Shown here one piece after another: positions 1 to 13,900 of a stretch of 64,000 nt of DNA. Origin of the DNA: Linyphia triangularis (Eukaryota; Arthropoda; Arachnida; Araneae; Linyphiidae). The position numbers and the translations under genes are program-made. The stretch is from the NCBI GenBank assembly GCA_963978545.1, contig OZ021723.1, positions 11,206,593 through 11,270,592 of the forward strand, read 5' to 3'. How positions within the stretch are numbered: position 1 is the first letter of the stretch; each line of letters starts with the position of its first letter. The notes beneath the pieces were generated by a model. That model had not been told where the DNA came from, did no database searches, and saw nothing but the letters and a program-made list of their open reading frames with translations.

Positions 1-702
1 CGCTGAATTCGACGAAGCCATATTCTTATTAAATGGGAAAGTTACAATATAATTGCTGGTATTTCTTATTGATGTAGCTTTTTTAATGAATTTTAATGAT
101 TGTATAGTCGCACTAAGTTAGTTTGTGACTTCAAAATTGTTATATACTTATAAATAATCGTAAAAGTGATTTTTAATAATAATTAATTGAACATTTGAAT
201 AGTGGTGCCATCTACATGAAAATTTAACAAATCCCAATTTAGCTTTTATGAAATACTAGCTGAATACCCGTGCTGCGCTACGAAATTTTACCATTAGCAT
301 TTTAGCGATCAAAAGACATTCATGTATTCTACACTTCAGACGTTTGCTCCCTTTTCGATCCCGACAAATTGATTTATCAAAATAGGAACTTTCCTTTGTT
401 GACATTTTAAACGAAATTTATAATTGTGAATAGTAAACTGGAATAGTTTATTGTGTTTATGTTTGCTCTTAGTTCTAAATTTCAAAGTAGTAGCTGTATT
501 GGAATTAAGTTAATTAGACATTAAGTTAATCCTCGTATAGTTTCAATGTTGCGTCGTCTTTTCATCCCTTAAAAATTCGTTAATCGATATTGGAATGACT
601 TATTTTTTTAACATTTGCAAAAAAATATCAGAAAAATGACTACATTGGAAGAGGAACATTCGGATATCCCTCGTTTGGAACATTTAACCCCTTTTCGACC
701 AC

Positions 703-1114
703 TTAAAGTGTGTTAATCGAGATCGGAATAGTTTACTTTTTCTATTTTTACCATTGTTGATATTTGTGCCGATTTTCAGAGTTGTGACTATGTGGGAAGT
801 AGGATTTTCGAATGTCCCCCGTTTGGAACGTTTGACCCCTTTTCGACCCCTTAAAGTGTGTTAATCGAGATCGGAATAGTTTACTTTTTCTATTTTTACC
901 ATTGTTGATATTTGTGCCGATTTTCAGAGTTGTGACTATGTGGGAAGTAGGATTTTCGAATGTCCCCCGTTTGGAACGTTTGACCCCTTTTCGACCCCTT
1001 AAAGTGTGTTAATCGAGATCGGAATAGTTTACTTTTTCTATTTTTACCATTGTTGATATTTGTGCCGATTTTCAGAGTTGTGACTATGTGGGAAGTGGGA
1101 GAATTAGTGATGAG
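703..1114. repeat. 148-bp tandem repeat, nearly three units
   Basis: The phrase TTAAAGTGTGTTAATCGAGA recurs at 703, 851 and 999 with almost no change between units; the third unit stops at about 1114, just before the GAGT microsatellite. High identity between units suggests recent expansion inside the surrounding element. Confidence 0.9.
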
Positions 1115-1155
1115 TGAGTCAGTGAGTGAGTGAGTGAGTGAGTGAGTGAGTGAGG
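1108..1155. repeat. (GAGT)n microsatellite
   Basis: About ten tandem GTGA/GAGT units directly after the 148-bp array. Confidence 0.9.
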
Positions 1156-1185
1156 GCTTTGCCTTATATATATAGAGATTTTTAC

Positions 1186-1859
1186 CATGTTAGAGTCGTG
1201 ATAATTAATATTCAGTGAAGACGTTTTATGTGAAAAAATATTATTTTTTTTTTAATTAGTGGATTGAAAATAAAATCGAGCTATATTATATTTTATTTTT
1301 TACTTACAGTTAAATTATAGAATAGACATCTTTATAATTTCTATAACTTCAACTATCGTAAAATAGATAAATATAAATTAATTGTCATAACTTATGTTCA
1401 CAATATTATAATACTAGACTGCACATTAAAATATTTCTTATTAAATACAAGTCAATATTAAAAAGCTCAATATTTATTAACATTTATTATTATTATAAAA
1501 ATGAAACAGATGTAGTATAGGAGATTTGGCGATATTTTTTATTTGGTAATAGCAAAAAGGGTCAAAGTCAAAATATAAATAATAATGGAATAAGGTAATA
1601 ATAATTAAATTAAAATACTAATAGTAATAAAACTAATATAACACTAAAATTAAATTTAAATGTAAATAATATAAAGTATGAAATTAAAATAAAACTTAAA
1701 ATCAGTTTCCAGAAACCGCATTTATCAGGAAAAAGACAACACCTATATAAAATCATGTCGAAGAAATGTCATATTCTACATCTGTGCCATAAAAATTATT
1801 ATAACAAAGAGGCTCTAAAAAATTTATGTGTTGCATTGATGCAGTCATTTATTCAGAAA
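1186..1859. other. AT-rich stretch, no gene seen
   Basis: Very AT-rich with short A and T runs. No splice-flanked coding segment and no recognisable repeat boundary was found. Confidence 0.5.
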
Positions 1860-1972
1860 TACCCTAATAGAACATATCCTCCTAGGGAGGTCCCTAGGAA
1901 GTCCCCAGTCATCCCCGGGACTACGAATGACTTCCCAGGGACCTCCCTGGGAGGATGTGTGCTATTAGGGTA
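1860..1972. mobile_element. Short palindromic foldback element (CCTAGG type)
   Basis: A 113-bp palindrome: TACCCTAATAG at the left end is mirrored by CTATTAGGGTA at the right, and the GC-rich core contains CCTAGGGAGG and CCCTGGGAGG arms around TCCCCGGGA. A related 101-bp copy lies at 54102-54202. A short open frame runs through it but shows no protein signature. Confidence 0.75.
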
Positions 1973-2099
1973 TTTTAGTTTCTTCCTTATAATGGCAACA
2001 AGCAAATGACTATTAATAAAATAATAAGAATTGATAATTTCAAAAATAGCATTCGAGTTTCTGAGTCACCCGAGTTTTTCTTTTACGTCTAAATGTTTA

Positions 2100-2135
<36 letters not shown>

Positions 2136-3479
2136 AACTTGGTTTCAAAAATATATTCCAGCTACATAATTTTTAACAACTTTGTTGTTAAAAGCAGATA
2201 ATTCGATTCAATTGGAGCAAAACATTAATCAGGAATAAAATTATCACTTATAAAACATTCGCAATTTTAAAACCTGTTCCTAAACTCAAGATTTAAAACA
2301 TGCGTTTAATTCTTTGTGTCAACACAGTAAACATTGTTAAGTGTTTAGCGGCTTCCATGAAAGCAACGGATCAGCCAATGGCGCACTCTCATTCTCTTCA
2401 GTTGTTTGAATCCATGTGAGGTATGCTTAAATGCCTCTGGGCATCGGTTCCGTCGACCGTTTCGATGGACTATAAGTGCTTGTGTTTGGAGAACTTTGTC
2501 ACGCCAATGACAGGATTTTACATCAAACGTTGTGCTCATTTCTGAACTCTTTGATGGATGGGTATTTGAAATCGCCAATGTGTAACGGCATTCGGAACAT
2601 TCTGTTTCCGGCATCTGGTTGTTTACGCCTGTTTGCTGATCCTAGATCGTAAGATCATCGTCAGCGTCAGGAGTTACAACAAAGGGGCTTCCTTGATCAT
2701 GCCCATATAAGGATAGACGATGGAAGTAGTATAAGGTGGTTGATGGAATGAATATGAAATGAGGTAATATGATGGAATGAGTAAAAAGAGTTGATAGAAA
2801 GAGAAAATGGAGTTGTTGGAGTGAGTACAGAGTTGATGGAAGGAGTAAATGGAGATAAAGGAATACGCTTTTAAAGATTTGGAGGATAGATTCACCATGT
2901 TTTTGAAGGCGAAGGACGGAAAGATGGGTGGGTGGATGGCAAAAAAAAAAAAAAAAAAAATTAATTGTAAAATAACACAAGTGCGAAAAAGGCAGCAGTG
3001 GTGTAATTCCTTTCGTAAAACGCTTTATGTTCTTATTAGAAACAGAAATACTTTTAAAAGTATGAATAAAAGACTCATGGTGATCCTTGAAAGTAAATGG
3101 ATTTAATAAGATTTTTCTCTTCCATTCAAAATAAGGATAAAAGTCAAGACTTGAAATTCCAACCCTGCGTATACTTTTACAATGCAAACATTAGTCAATC
3201 TTGCCAAAACCTTTATCGAATAAAGGGAAGGTAGACTTGAAAATGAGATAAAATAAGAACTCGTTTAGAAAAGCCTGATGTAAGATTCTTTCCAGTTATC
3301 TCAATTTAAAACCTTCATCTACATTCCAAGTAGCAAAACTATGAAAGACTTAACAAAAAAGTCACAGAAGTGAAAGTCTGAAGTATTGTTCTGAAAAGGT
3401 CGTTGTTCTTGAAAGCAAGGAGTGTAAACTCGCTGTCTAGCTTTATAATATAACCCATAAAAATAAAGTTTTTGATAAG
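1973..3479. other. Intergenic or intronic AT-rich DNA, no gene recognised
   Basis: Contains a 32-base poly(A) run at about 2101-2132 and low-complexity A/G-rich sequence at 2740-2960. The open frames here are short, low-complexity and lack splice context. Confidence 0.5.
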
Positions 3480-3935
3480 AATCTTTTATATGCATTGCCA
3501 ACACAGCGCCGATATCAAAAACATTTCTATCAGCGAAATGTGCGGCAACGTTTCAAAATTTATTTATTAAAAATGAACGTTAATTCTTGCATGATTACAT
3601 CCAAATATATTTTATTCTGATTAAAACAGTTTTATTATTTATTTACTAACAAAAGTTTGGCTACAGGAAAGAGTTTCTTCAGTGGTCGGTTAAATACTAT
3701 TTGATGAAGTCAAGTTGGTTTATTAGTATTCTGTAAAAGAGACCTTTTCGTGACAGTCACAGCTTCAAAATTTGATAGAATGCATTGTCATCGACATCGA
3801 ATCTATATGCCAAGTTTCGGCCCGACTGGACGACGCCAAGGAGGTTAATTAGGCCTTCGCAGATTTGACCGCCATCGACAAACTCACACACAAAATCGAA
3901 GTTAATATAAAGGATTTAAAAAAAGCTTCACTGAG
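3480..3935 (+). repeat. Dispersed repeat family R1, copy 1
   Basis: Shares long diverged blocks (GGTTTATTAGTATTC, TTGATAGAATGCATTGTCAT, TTAATTAGGC...CGCAGATTT) with 49370-49860 in the same orientation and with 5400-6110, 62740-62970 and 63910-64000 in reverse. No coding capacity; class unknown. Confidence 0.75.
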
Positions 3936-4840
3936 TTCAATTTCAGACACATCGATAATTAAAACTCTAAAAAATTAGCGCATAGCTCCTTTTCAAACAG
4001 CTATCAACTTCCAACTGAACCATATTCTATTACTCAGCGTTTTTTATATCCTCGCGTGCAAACTTTCGCGAAAGATCCAGAGACAAATCCATCTGGCCAT
4101 CAGCATCACGCGCCACGAAACTTCTAAAAATTTCTTGATTCACTCGACTGTTGCCAACATTTTCAAGCCTGTATTATTGTTGTTAATAAATTTATTTAAG
4201 AAAATAGAACTTTAAAAAGAAATACGCACTCTATTTACAATTACATACAGAAAAATTGCATTGCAATATTTTTCTGATGTCGAACTTGTTTTTACGCTGT
4301 ATAACCCAGAAAGATTTCTGGGTTTGAAGCAGTTCTTAAAAGTTGAGTTGGTGAAGTTAAAGAGTACTTTTATCTTGTGTAATTTTAATACAATTTACCT
4401 TAATTTGAATTCACCAAAACATATTTTTTTGGGAAAATTCACGATTTCATCTTTTAGTTAGATCGATGACAAAATTTCATCAGAGAAATATAAATGCAAA
4501 TAAATAGACACGATAAATATTTTCATAACCCTAATGTAGCAGTAGTAATTCTCAAGCACAACTTTTATCTAAGTAATTTTGCTTTTTTTTTTGTAATTAA
4601 AGATTATTGAAGTTAAATTCACTCTCATTATCAAATAAAAGAAAATAAGAATAGTACCAAATTAATATTTACGTCATGTTCCACTACTGATTTCTTATTA
4701 TAGCACAAATAATAATTTCTCAATTATTGCAATAAAATTTAATAAATTAAATAATTATGTTATGTATCGTAACCAACAATATCCCTATCTCTTTGGATGT
4801 GTTGTTTTAGATGTACCTAAATTGTCTTTTCCGTTGACAG
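3936..4840. other. AT-rich DNA upstream of the first recognised annexin exon
   Basis: The sequence at about 4040-4260 resembles 23840-24130, so it is a dispersed repeat. The annexin exon that should encode the N-terminus and the first helix was searched for here and not recognised. The last bases, a T/C-rich run ending in ACAG at 4840, form the splice acceptor of the next exon. Confidence 0.5.
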
Positions 4841-4935
4841 GAACTGATGAAAAAGTTATAATTGACGTCTTGGCAGGCCACAATAATGTTCAAAGGCAAA
4901 TTATTCAGAAAAAATATAAAATTATGTACGGAAGG
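4841..4935 (+). CDS. Annexin exon A1 (repeat I, first half)
   Basis: Encodes GTDEKVIIDVL to KYKIMYGR, the GTDE loop and helices B-C of repeat I. The acceptor TTGACAG ends at 4840; the donor GTATGT starts at 4936. The exon begins with two bases completing a split glycine codon, so an upstream exon ending in one base is required. Confidence 0.92.
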
Positions 4936-7900
4936 GTATGTATTTCTTTGTTCTCATTTACTGTCATTGCAGTTGCTTATTTGATCTGCAGTTAATTTTT
5001 TCTTAAATTTGGTAATAAACCTGTTTGCTGCTTAAATATCTGACGACAGTTTTTCACCTAAATGCTCAGCTAGCGAAATCCGTGCCTGTTCTTGCATTTA
5101 TTTTAGTTTACGTTTCACTACAGAAGTGTATAAAAAAGGACACCAATACTTTAACTTTTTAAATCCTTTATATTAATTTTGATTTTGTGTGTGTGTGTAT
5201 CGATAATCGATATAGATAAACAACTGGATAGACTGCTTAACTCTGGGAAAATGAAGCTGTTGTCAGATGCCGTTGGTGGGATAAAAAATATGGATTACCG
5301 AGGATTGAAAATAAAATTTTGGGTTGTACACAGCAGAAATGTCAATAGTAGACCTTAATTAGTAATAATGTGCAAAAAAAATATACACTCTAACACTTTA
5401 CAAGGTTTTTCGCATTTCCATCCAACTATAAAAGTGAACTGTGATTGGTTAATCATCCCACCAGCTTCCCGGCTCGTTTTTCTCTTTGCATTGACAATGG
5501 AGCAGTCTATACAGGTGTTTATCTATGTCGATGGGAGAAAAATCTGCGAACGCCTAATTAACCCCCTTGCCGTCATCTAATCGAGCTGAAGCTTGGCAGA
5601 TGGGATCGATGTCGATGACGATGCATATTCTATCAAATTTTGGAGCTGTAACTGTCACTAAAAGGTCGCTTTTACTGAATACTTACTTGTCGTCATCCAA
5701 TCGTGTTGAAATGCATTGAACCGATTATTGTAGAAACTCTTTTCTGCTATAATTTTTTTTAAATAAATAAATAAACGAATGAAAGAATAAACGGGGGCGA
5801 ACGGTCTCTTGGACTTGGTCTAGACTTGTTCTAGATCAAGTGGAATAAGAAACAACAACAGAATAAACGAATGAACGAGCGAACAAACAAACAGTCTTAA
5901 TCAAAATAAATAAAAGATATTTAGATGTCAGTGAGTAAATTCAGATTCGTTTTTTAATGAATAAATTTTGGAAATTAGTTTGCCACATATTTTGCTGATA
6001 GAGATGTTTTTAATATTTAAAATTAGATGCTAACACCAAATACTCGCCTACAACAGAAACGGCGCTGTGTTAATGAATGTAAAAATTGGCAATGCATAAA
6101 AAGGATTTATTTTTAAAACTTTGTTTTTAAGGGTTATATTGTTGCGTGGATGGGTTCGAAAGATTTGAAGCCAAAGCAGATCAAAGCTTGCAGAAATTTA
6201 TTCTGATACAACTCTTCGCAGATTCTCTTACAACTCCAAAACTTCTCGTTCTGGTGGACTCAATACAGCTCTTTACACAACAATAGAGCACAAAACAGCA
6301 GTTAAAAACTTGACAACACAACTGCTAAGAATCGCCACAAAATACAATGCAATACAGTTCACTTTCGGAACTCTCTGAATGCTCGCTTAGAGACAGCTAA
6401 CTCAGTGACTCCAGTCAACTAAATGACTCAGCTCACTAATTCACCTAACTCAACTCATGGCCGGGCTTATATAGGAAAGTCAATCTTTCGTGAATCTTCA
6501 AGAGATAGAAATTTGGAGGACTTTCCAGATCGTAGTCGAAAAGCCCTATACATGTACATGGAGACCGGAAATGTCGCCAAATAGTCGCCAAGTTTGGCGA
6601 CATTTGGCAATTTCTCGCCAAATTTGGCGATAAAAATTAGTCGCCAAAACCATCACCAACTTGGCTCTATCTCGCCAATTTGGCGAGATTGCCATTACCA
6701 TAATGTTAAATGCCCTGCTCCTTGTAAAACTCGTTTTCCAGCATTATCTCTGTAAAACTCGTTATCAAGCATTAAGACACACATTGCAGGAAAGCAAACC
6801 CTTGCACTGCCTTATGCGAAATGTACAAAAATTTACCTTTTTACATAATTAATGCTACGAAATATTTACAAATATACAGAAATTCGTTACAATATTGTTA
6901 CTTAACGATTATTAGTTTACTTTTAAAGATTTAACATTTTCAATAAACGTTCTGAATCAGTAATAAAATTGCACTTTTTACCTAATTATTTAATCTTTCA
7001 TACTTTAAGCGTTTTAGTAACAATTAAAGTACTTTAAGATTAAAATATTTATACGGTGTTTCACAAAAACAGACAAAAGAACCACCTATTTACTTAATCG
7101 TAAGTTTAATTTCATTAACCAAGTTCTGTCCAGGTCAATGATTCCAGAAGTTACTTTCTGCTGTCCTAGTTTAAGGCTATTTCAACTTAAACAAATAAAA
7201 AATGAAAGAAATCCTGCTCTGTTTTAAACAAATAAACAACCGAAAGTAAAAGGTCAAAAACTCCCACTATTATAATTTTTCATTGTTGAAATTGGCCGAC
7301 CAAACGGTATAGTGGTTAGCGTGCTGGCTTCTAGACCGCGAGGTTGCGGGTTCCGAGTCCCTTGTTAGGGATGGGTGTTTGTAAATGTATGTTGGTTTGT
7401 CAAATGACGAAATGTTTCGGCGCATTATAGCCCTCGTGTTTCTGACGGCGCCAGATAATTTGAATACAACCAACCATTGTTGAAATTGATAAAAAGCTAT
7501 AACTTCATAACCCAGCGGTTTAATTCTGTTCACGGATTTCAGATTAACAATGTAAAAAAGCATAATTTTTAAGGTATTTCTCACCTTATTATTTGGCAAA
7601 AAATTAAAGAATTTTTCTTTTAACATTTTATCTATAAAATTTTAATTACATTTGCACAATTATCATTTAATTGAAAATATCATGCATAATTCTCCTCGAA
7701 TTATCGAATTTAATTGTTGAAATAGTATATTTTCGAGAAAATTGATTTATCAACTTGATATAACTGAAATAGAGAGATATTTAGAGTGACTTTTGTAATT
7801 TTAAACCCATAAACCAAATTACTGGTTACACCACTTAATCAATCAATAGAAGACAATTTTATTTCTGAAATTTGCGTAGAATAATTACACTAACCCTTCG

Positions 7901-10900
7901 TTATATTGCTCCTCAATATATCGCACTGTCTCCAAATTTTTTTTCCCAATCTTTCATTTTTATACTCCCAAAACCGACGTATTAAGCGTGCTACAGACAA
8001 GGGTGATTACAAGAGCGATGGATGATGTGTTTATTTTGTTTTAGGCAGTTTTTTGACCAAGAAATTTGATTAGTTAATTTTCAAATTATCTGCGTATAAA
8101 TTAAAAAACGTATCTTTACTTTATGAATACACAAAAGTATAAGTACGATGTAAAAGGTATGTAGTACATTTTATGCTTCAAAAATAAAGTTTCATAAATT
8201 GGCAATTCCTATAAATAAACCTAAGCTAAATATAATTATACTTGCTATACATATCCTGCAAGATTTTTTTCGGCAGCCTGGTGGTTGCACAAAAGAATTT
8301 TTTTTTGTATTCCAAAAGTTTCTTTTCTACAAAATTGTGATTAATTAATAATTTTGTCCAAGGAGATGTGCGTTTACTGTGCAGAAGTTAGAACTGTTGG
8401 TGTATTTGGTGCAATAATTTATAAATATTTCCTCAAATATATTCACTAGATACTAGCACAAATGTGAAAAGATGTTATGTTATTAGAAAACTAATTTCAC
8501 GTTGATCAATGTTACAAATCTGGATTTTTTCCAATTCGAGACGCAAATATGTTACGGAGCAGTTTGCCTTTGAAATATTACTTTGAATGCGTCAGATTAC
8601 TTGTCAGAATTTTGAATTCGGTTGCTTCATTTTAGTTCAATGATAGTTTCTGGAAAGAAAAATCGAAGCAGCTGGCATTTGACAGATTCTTAGTGAGAAA
8701 ATGAAGTGTTAAAAGTTAGATCAAGTCGTATTGAAACAAAAGTTAATTTCTTTTTTTGGACTTTAAATTACTAATAATGAAAACTCTAATTTTTTTTTTT
8801 TAATTATTTGAGAAGAAAAAAATCAAAGATCAATGAGGAACTTTCACGTTTTTTGGTTTTATTTTTAAATAAAAGTAGAGAAAAATTAATGAAAAACAAT
8901 ACCATTCTTTCAAAAATTTGAGCTCGGATAGATAGTTAAAAAAAAAATATTTAGTTTTTCACTTTGCGATTTGGCGGGAAAAGGCCACTTTTGCGTCAAC
9001 GTCAACGCGCAGATAATGAATCAGTCTAAAACCTGTTTTAGAGTGAGGTTTCTCCTTCGTTTTCCGACTTTATCTCTGTGTAACCACGTCACGGTTTTTT
9101 TTATGCGTTTTTGGTCACGTGACCTTTGCTTTGATTTCGGCTAATTTCAAACTCAATTTTTGATTAATTGAAAGCATAAAGATAAAAAATAATTGCACTG
9201 CTCAAATATATTCGTTGGATAACACTAGAAAATGCAAAAAATATTCATTTTCCCCACATGTGCAAGTTCCTCACTGTAATTTTATTAAGAAATTTTTTTC
9301 TTCTCCAGTTTTCAAAAATGCTGTATGTTGTTAAATCAATAATAATTAAAGACTCATATTTTGGTGTATCCGACCCGCGAAAGGCTCCAACCTAAGTCAT
9401 AAGACCCGCCTCTATAAGTTAGTGGCGAAAGCTGATTTAAATTATTCATTTTTATTACTGAGCATAACTTTTGCTCCTAAGTTAATTGTTCATGTTCATG
9501 TGTGTTCATGTGTGTTCATGTTCATGTGTTCGCATGTGTTCATAAGTTAATTTTTTTACATTTTATCCCATCGCTCGATATATTGCGCAATCGGATATAT
9601 CACTCATTTTGCTTCCATTCCGACAAGTGCGATATATCGAGAGGCTACGTAAATTATAAATTGCATCTGAATTAAATGCTTACTCTTTTTTATGCACAGA
9701 TTCTAACTGAGGACATCAAAGCCGAGCTGGGAGGGCATTTTGAGGATGTCTGTCTAGCACTCTTGGCACCTCTTGCAGAATATGTGGTAGATTGCTTACA
9801 TTCAGCTTTTAACGTAAGTATTTTATAGTGCATAAATTTTCAATTCAGATATTAAAAAAAGTCAAAGGAAATCATGCAAAAAAGTGCAAACTTTTTATAG
9901 TACCCCTGGATGAATATCTTTACTACGGTACTAAGTTTTGTTGAGTCTATTTTAAAACTTTTAACTATAGTTTATCTTAAAACTTTTAACTATAGCTTAT
10001 CTCAAAACTTTTAACTATAGTTTACCTTTAGTTTCTTTTAAAACTTTAAACTTTAGTTTCTTTTAAAACTTTAAACTTTAGTTTCTTTTAAAACTTTAAA
10101 CTTTAGTTTCTTTTAAAACTTTAAACTTTAGTTTCTTTTAAAACTTTAAACTTTAGTTTCTTTTAAAACTTTAAACTTTAGTTTCTTTTAAAACTTTAAA
10201 CTTTAGTTTCTTTTAAAACTTTAAACTTTAGTTTCTTTTAAAACTTTAAACTTTAGTTTCTTTTAAAACTTTAAACTTTAGTTTCTTTTAAAACTTTAAA
10301 CTTTAGTTTCTTTTAAAACTTTAAACTTTAGTTTCTTTTAAAACTTTAAACTTTAGTTTCTTTTAAAACTTTAAACTTTAGTTTCTTTTAAAACTTTAAA
10401 CTTTAGTTTCTTTTAAAACTTTAAACTTTAGTTTCTTTTAAAACTTTAAACTTTAGTTTCTTTTAATTCTTTAAACTTTAGTTTCTTTTAAAACTTTAAT
10501 TTATTTTAATAGTTTGTTTAAATGCATATTAAATATATAACTCTAATTTGTTTTAATACTTTATTTAAATATATCTAATCAAGTAAGAATTCTACTAATA
10601 TCCTGGTCATTTATTAGAAAAATAAATTTCTACTTAACACTTTGCAGAGTGCAGATGGCTAACTTATTTTCAGAATTTTACAACGGGTATTTCAAAATTC
10701 ATTGCGATTTTTTCTAGAAATTTTTACAAACCGTTAAATCGTTGTGAACATTTTCCTTGCATGCAATGAGTGTTGTAGGGAAATGGTTTTTTATTTTAAC
10801 GCCTAAAATAGTTTTTGGGTATGAAAATGGCACTTAGCTATTTTTACAAAGCGCTAAAATCGTTTTGAAACCTAGCACTTCTTTTGTACTTAGGGTGTTA

Positions 10901-13900
10901 TAATACATAGAAGTTCTCCACGGAAAGTAGCTCAGAGATAGCCGTTTTGTATTCCTTTACAATCACATTTGGTAATCAAGCTGTAACAACAATTTTCCCA
11001 CCTATAAGTTTTTATTTTCTGACATCATAGTAAAAAAAAGCTTTTTTAGTGTATTAAAATTAGAGGTCGGAAATATCGATCAAAATAAATATCGATACCA
11101 TATCGTTGCATTGAAAAAAATATCGATACATGATTTTTTTTTATTTGATTTTCAACTTTGCCAGAAACAAAGTTTTTCGGGGCAAATTTCTATTTTTCAT
11201 GATTGCTTTTTTGTAAGGTGACTACTTTTTCAACTGAAATGGATCTATTACAAAAAAAAAAGAAGTTATATTTTTGTCAATTGTTGCAGTGATTTTCAGA
11301 AAATTTAGATAATTTTCAATAGCTTTTAAGTGTATGGAAAATTTTGAATATTGGTGCCATTTTAATTGTCTCTCAGCCAAGTTTGAACTTTAGTTTTGAA
11401 GTTTTTGAAAAGGGAATAAAGAAAATCGAAAAAAAAACAACAACAAGAAATTACAAAACGATCATCAAAAAACTAAAAATGTTTGAAAATATCGATATAT
11501 CGGTGGCTTTTATCGATATTTTTAAAGAAATATCGATAAAAATATCGTCGTATCGATATATCGTCGACCTCTAATTAAAATACCCTCAGGGTCAACTTTT
11601 AACCTACTAACATTTAGTTTCTTTTTTTCACCACGGCACAGCATGGCATGGGTAAAAATGACAATGAGGAACTTGCACAAGTGAGGAAAATGAATATTTT
11701 GTGTATTTTCTAGTGTTATCCAACGAATATATTTGATCAGTGCAATTATTTTTTATCTTTATGCTTTCAATTAATCAAAAATCCGAGTTTGAAATCAAAG
11801 CAAAAGTCACGTGACCAAAAACGCATGAAAAAACCGTGACGTGATTCGCGTGGTTACGCAGAGATAAAGTCGCAAAAAGAAGGAGAAACCTCACTTATTC
11901 TTCTTCTAAAACAAGTTTTAGACTGGTTCATTATCTGTGCGTTGACGTTTCGCGCAAAAGTTGCTTTTTCCCGCCAAATCGCCTAAGTGAAAAACTAAAT
12001 ATTTTTTTTAACTATCTATCAGAGCTCAAATTTTTGAAAGAATGGTATTGTTTTTCATGATTTTTTCTCTACTTTTATTTAAAAATAAAACCAAAAAACG
12101 TGAAAGTTCCTCATTATGAAAAAAAAAAAAAAAAAAACTTCTTCGCCAACCATACTTCTATATATTTGCTTCCATAGTAATTAATGTGGGAGTAGACGCT
12201 CAGAGAAGGGACACTTGCTGAGTGTAGAATCCAGCTTTAATAAATCCTTATTGCCTCTTATCTCATACTACATTAGGCATAAGCGCCTTTCTTACGTATA
12301 TTCACATCGAGAATGTTCAGTGATCTATCTCTCTCATCAGAATGAGGAATACCTCCCTCTGCCGCTAGGAGTCGCCACGAGGGGTTCTCTAGTGGTGCGC
12401 CCCCATCTCCACATTAAATTCAGTACTTACTAAGAAGTCCTATAAAAATATCCTCGAGTCTCAACCCAATTAATAGCAATATTTATAATTCGGTTAATCG
12501 TTGCGAAAAGTTAGTTTCTTTGCCTAATGTGAGAAATGCAGAAAAAGATGGTTTTACAGTAGAATAATATTTCTATGAGGGTAGGTGGTATAATTTTTTT
12601 CAACCACACTATTTTTTAACTATTAACGGACAAGGAGAAGGCGTTGAATTATAGTGTCTAGAAGGGGTAGTGTGCCGTTCCTATGATAGAGATTCTTCCC
12701 CGGAGCTGACGAAATCCGCACCGTGGCGCTGTAATCGCTTCCGCTGCATGGAAGAGCGAAACTATAGCGAAAGCAGAATAAATCATCGAGAGAAATCAGC
12801 CACCAGAATTAAATTTATGCATTAAATTACTTACAGAATATTTCTAGAGTGTACATTTCAGCTTTTTTGAACTTTTCTTTTTCTTAATTAAATTGAAGCA
12901 GTTATCAAAGGCAAAAAATGATAAATTTACTGCAATAAGATGCAGAAGGAATCATTTAAAATTTGTCTGCGTGGTACACAATTACACGGTCCCGATTTCC
13001 TTTGCGAAAGAATTGTATTGTGCAGTTCTATAGTTAATCTAGTCAAACTTATCCTTCCCAGATGATTTTAATTAGAAAGGACGAATCTTCTTTATTTATT
13101 GTGAATTTTTCGCACATGCACATAAATTCAAATACTCCATCCACTCAAATGCTCTCTCTATATTAAATTTTTATATAAAAAAGTAGTAGTAGTAGTAGTA
13201 GTTTTATATAAAAAGTAGTAGGAATTGTACCGTCATCGAAGAGAACATTGTAAACTATCATTGTATTGAACTGTGGAAATAGTGCTGAGCTTTGCTGACA
13301 TTAAAATACCAAGGATGTGAACTATAAAACCGTTGGACGCAAGTACGAACAGTACTGAATATTAATTATGGGACTCTCTTACGAAAAAGCTGAAACAAGA
13401 AATTATTTCAAATATAAAAGGATGCAGAGAAATGTTGTATGACATGTAGAGTTTAAAATTTTTTTTTTTACATTTTTAGGGTTACCGAGCAGATGAGAAT
13501 TGCATAATTGAAATTTTAGTATCACTTGAATATATGGTAAGTCGAGCACATTTCTTCTGGCCGGAAAATTTAACTATCCAGTATGTTTTATGATGGAAAT
13601 TTGTTAGAAGCACTTTCACATAAACTTTACTATCGCACTTTGTAATATTTCATTTTATATGGAAACGGTTAATAACACCAATCCAAGTTATATTTAAATG
13701 CTTAATTGAAAGCTATGCGATGTTCCACATACCTAGTTTTTTAATATTCTAATATAAAGCGACTAAATATAAAAAAATAGTCAATAATTCAACTGTTTAA
13801 TTACAATGTGGTTTTCCATTTCAGGAATTGCGGTACCTTAAAGCAGTTTTTAAAGAAAGTAAGAAACGTTTTACATTATGTTTTATTAACTTAATTTAAA

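Larger units (their letters stand above)
255..1185 (+). mobile_element. Tandem-repeat element with tetranucleotide tail (Helentron/DINE-like candidate)
   Basis: Begins near a GTGCTGCGCTACG head, carries a tandem array of about 148 bp (units starting at 703, 851 and 999, with a more diverged unit before 703), and ends in a (GAGT)n microsatellite followed by TATATATATAGAGA. An element at 27765-28735 has the same architecture in the opposite orientation. The layout (head, ~148-bp tandem core, tetranucleotide run) resembles non-autonomous Helentrons of the DINE/pearl type, but no replication protein is present, so the class is an inference. Confidence 0.5.

Noticed and set aside
1..40. Open start of the window reading AEFDEAIFLLNGK then a GTTACA donor-like site, possibly the missing upstream annexin exon
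   Set aside because: It superficially resembles the annexin first helix, but the donor leaves phase 0 while exon 4841-4935 needs one preceding base, and the spacing to GTDE is off by a residue. Not supported as an exon.
2642..3187. 181-codon minus-strand frame
   Set aside because: Low-complexity Phe/Leu/Ser-rich translation of a purine-rich repeat with no domain, and no splice or start context.
7298..7370. tRNA gene
   Set aside because: The A and B boxes are present, but the acceptor stem is not closed, the B box has an insertion, and the unit is embedded in a 180-bp element with a 14-bp TSD; it is a SINE.
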